Source: Moraxellaceae bacterium
GTDB lineage: Bacteria > Pseudomonadota > Gammaproteobacteria > Pseudomonadales > Moraxellaceae
Reading direction: 5' to 3'
Assembly (NCBI GenBank): GCA_030680295.1
Contig: JAUXVU010000023.1
Coordinates: forward strand, 806,001 to 870,000
DNA: 64,000 nt
Within the stretch, counting starts at the first letter, position 1; the number at the start of each line of letters is the position of its first letter. A program made the translations under genes and the position numbers. Below, in pieces: positions 63,710 to 64,000 of this stretch. The notes beneath the pieces are model-generated. The model did not search any database, had not been told where the DNA came from, and saw only the letters and a list, made by a program, of their open reading frames with translations.

Positions 63710-64000
63710 TCAGAAGGATTTAGCTACAGAGAAAACAACCTTGTTTACAGCACCGTCAAATGCATCTTTGCCATTGCCGTCTACACCAACATAAGCAAGA
63801 CCAAAGTCCAGACCGCTGTAGGCATAGCTGACACCAACGGTGTAATCAACATAACCTTTGTCGTTATTTACAAGGCCAAAGTCAGCTGCATCAGCTGTTT
63901 TGAAAAACTTGTTGTAACCCACTTGCACAGAGCCGGTTAAGTTTTCAATTAACTCAGCTTCATAACCAACATATGTGTAAAGAAATTTACCGGTCTCAAA
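63710..64000 (-). CDS. TorF-family porin-like outer-membrane protein, partial
   Basis: The last 96 codons of a frame that begins beyond the right window edge. Alternating strands (FLYTYVGYEAELIENLTG, YVDYTVGVSYAYSG, VNKVVFSVAKSF) and the terminal Phe are typical of outer-membrane barrels. TorF-type putative porins commonly precede glnK-amtB, as here. Substrate unknown. Confidence 0.75.
   Translation of the reverse strand, partial: FETGKFLYTYVGYEAELIENLTGSVQVGYNKFFKTADAADFGLVNNDKGYVDYTVGVSYAYSGLDFGLAYVGVDGNGKDAFDGAVNKVVFSVAKSF

Overview
The window reads as chromosomal DNA of an aquatic gammaproteobacterium, most like Pseudomonadales/Oceanospirillales. The basis is conserved gene order: rpsF-priB-rpsR-rplI-dnaB-alr-radA; hfq-hflX-hflK-hflC near purA-hisZ; amiB-mutL-miaA; lptM-lysA-dapF-DUF484-xerC-yigB; and glnK-amtB. 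An AlkB-type alkane monooxygenase at 30.6-31.8 kb suggests hydrocarbon use. The genus cannot be fixed from this sequence alone.

Layout. 1-10.5 kb: a minus-strand housekeeping block (redoxin, radA, alr, dnaB, the ribosomal S6/PriB/S18/L9 operon, rlmB, rnr). 10.58-10.67 kb: tRNA-Leu(CAG). 10.65-29.32 kb: an 18.6 kb integrated island in the 3' end of that tRNA, bounded by a 28-bp direct repeat. 29.4-46.5 kb: DUF4105 protein, alkB, DUF445 and DUF2505 proteins, purA, hisZ, then lrgB-lrgA-hflC-hflK-hflX-hfq and miaA-mutL-amiB-tsaE-nnrD. 46.5-64 kb: queG, orn, rsgA, rhodanese-grxC-secB, trmL, an ECF sigma cluster, ntrBC, rimO, cyaY, the lptM-to-yigB operon, then amtB-glnK and the C-terminal part of a porin-like protein.

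The island has four parts. (1) A P4-type tyrosine integrase next to the tRNA, with paired 10-bp repeats near both island ends that look like integrase arm sites. (2) A minus-strand mobilization operon: a VirD4/TraD-type coupling protein, a protein that fits the MOBC relaxase family (restriction-endonuclease-like motif P-D...E-x-E...K), and a 49-residue membrane peptide. Next to it lies about 600 bp of highly structured, non-coding, GC-rich DNA that may hold oriT or an RNA. (3) A plus-strand operon of a ribbon-helix-helix regulator, DUF499 ATPase, DUF3780 protein, DUF1156 DNA methyltransferase, PLD-SNF2 helicase and Mrr nuclease. This looks like a methylation-based anti-phage system related to BREX type 3 parts (PglXI-like methylase, SNF2 helicase) but without PglZ. 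(4) A RadC/winged-helix/AlpA module and an unrecognised 330-residue protein whose stop codon abuts the right attachment site. The element therefore looks mobilizable rather than self-transmissible, with a defence operon as its main cargo.

Outside the island, the clearest regulatory reading is at ntrBC: a sigma-54 type -24/-12 element with a palindromic NtrC-like site upstream.
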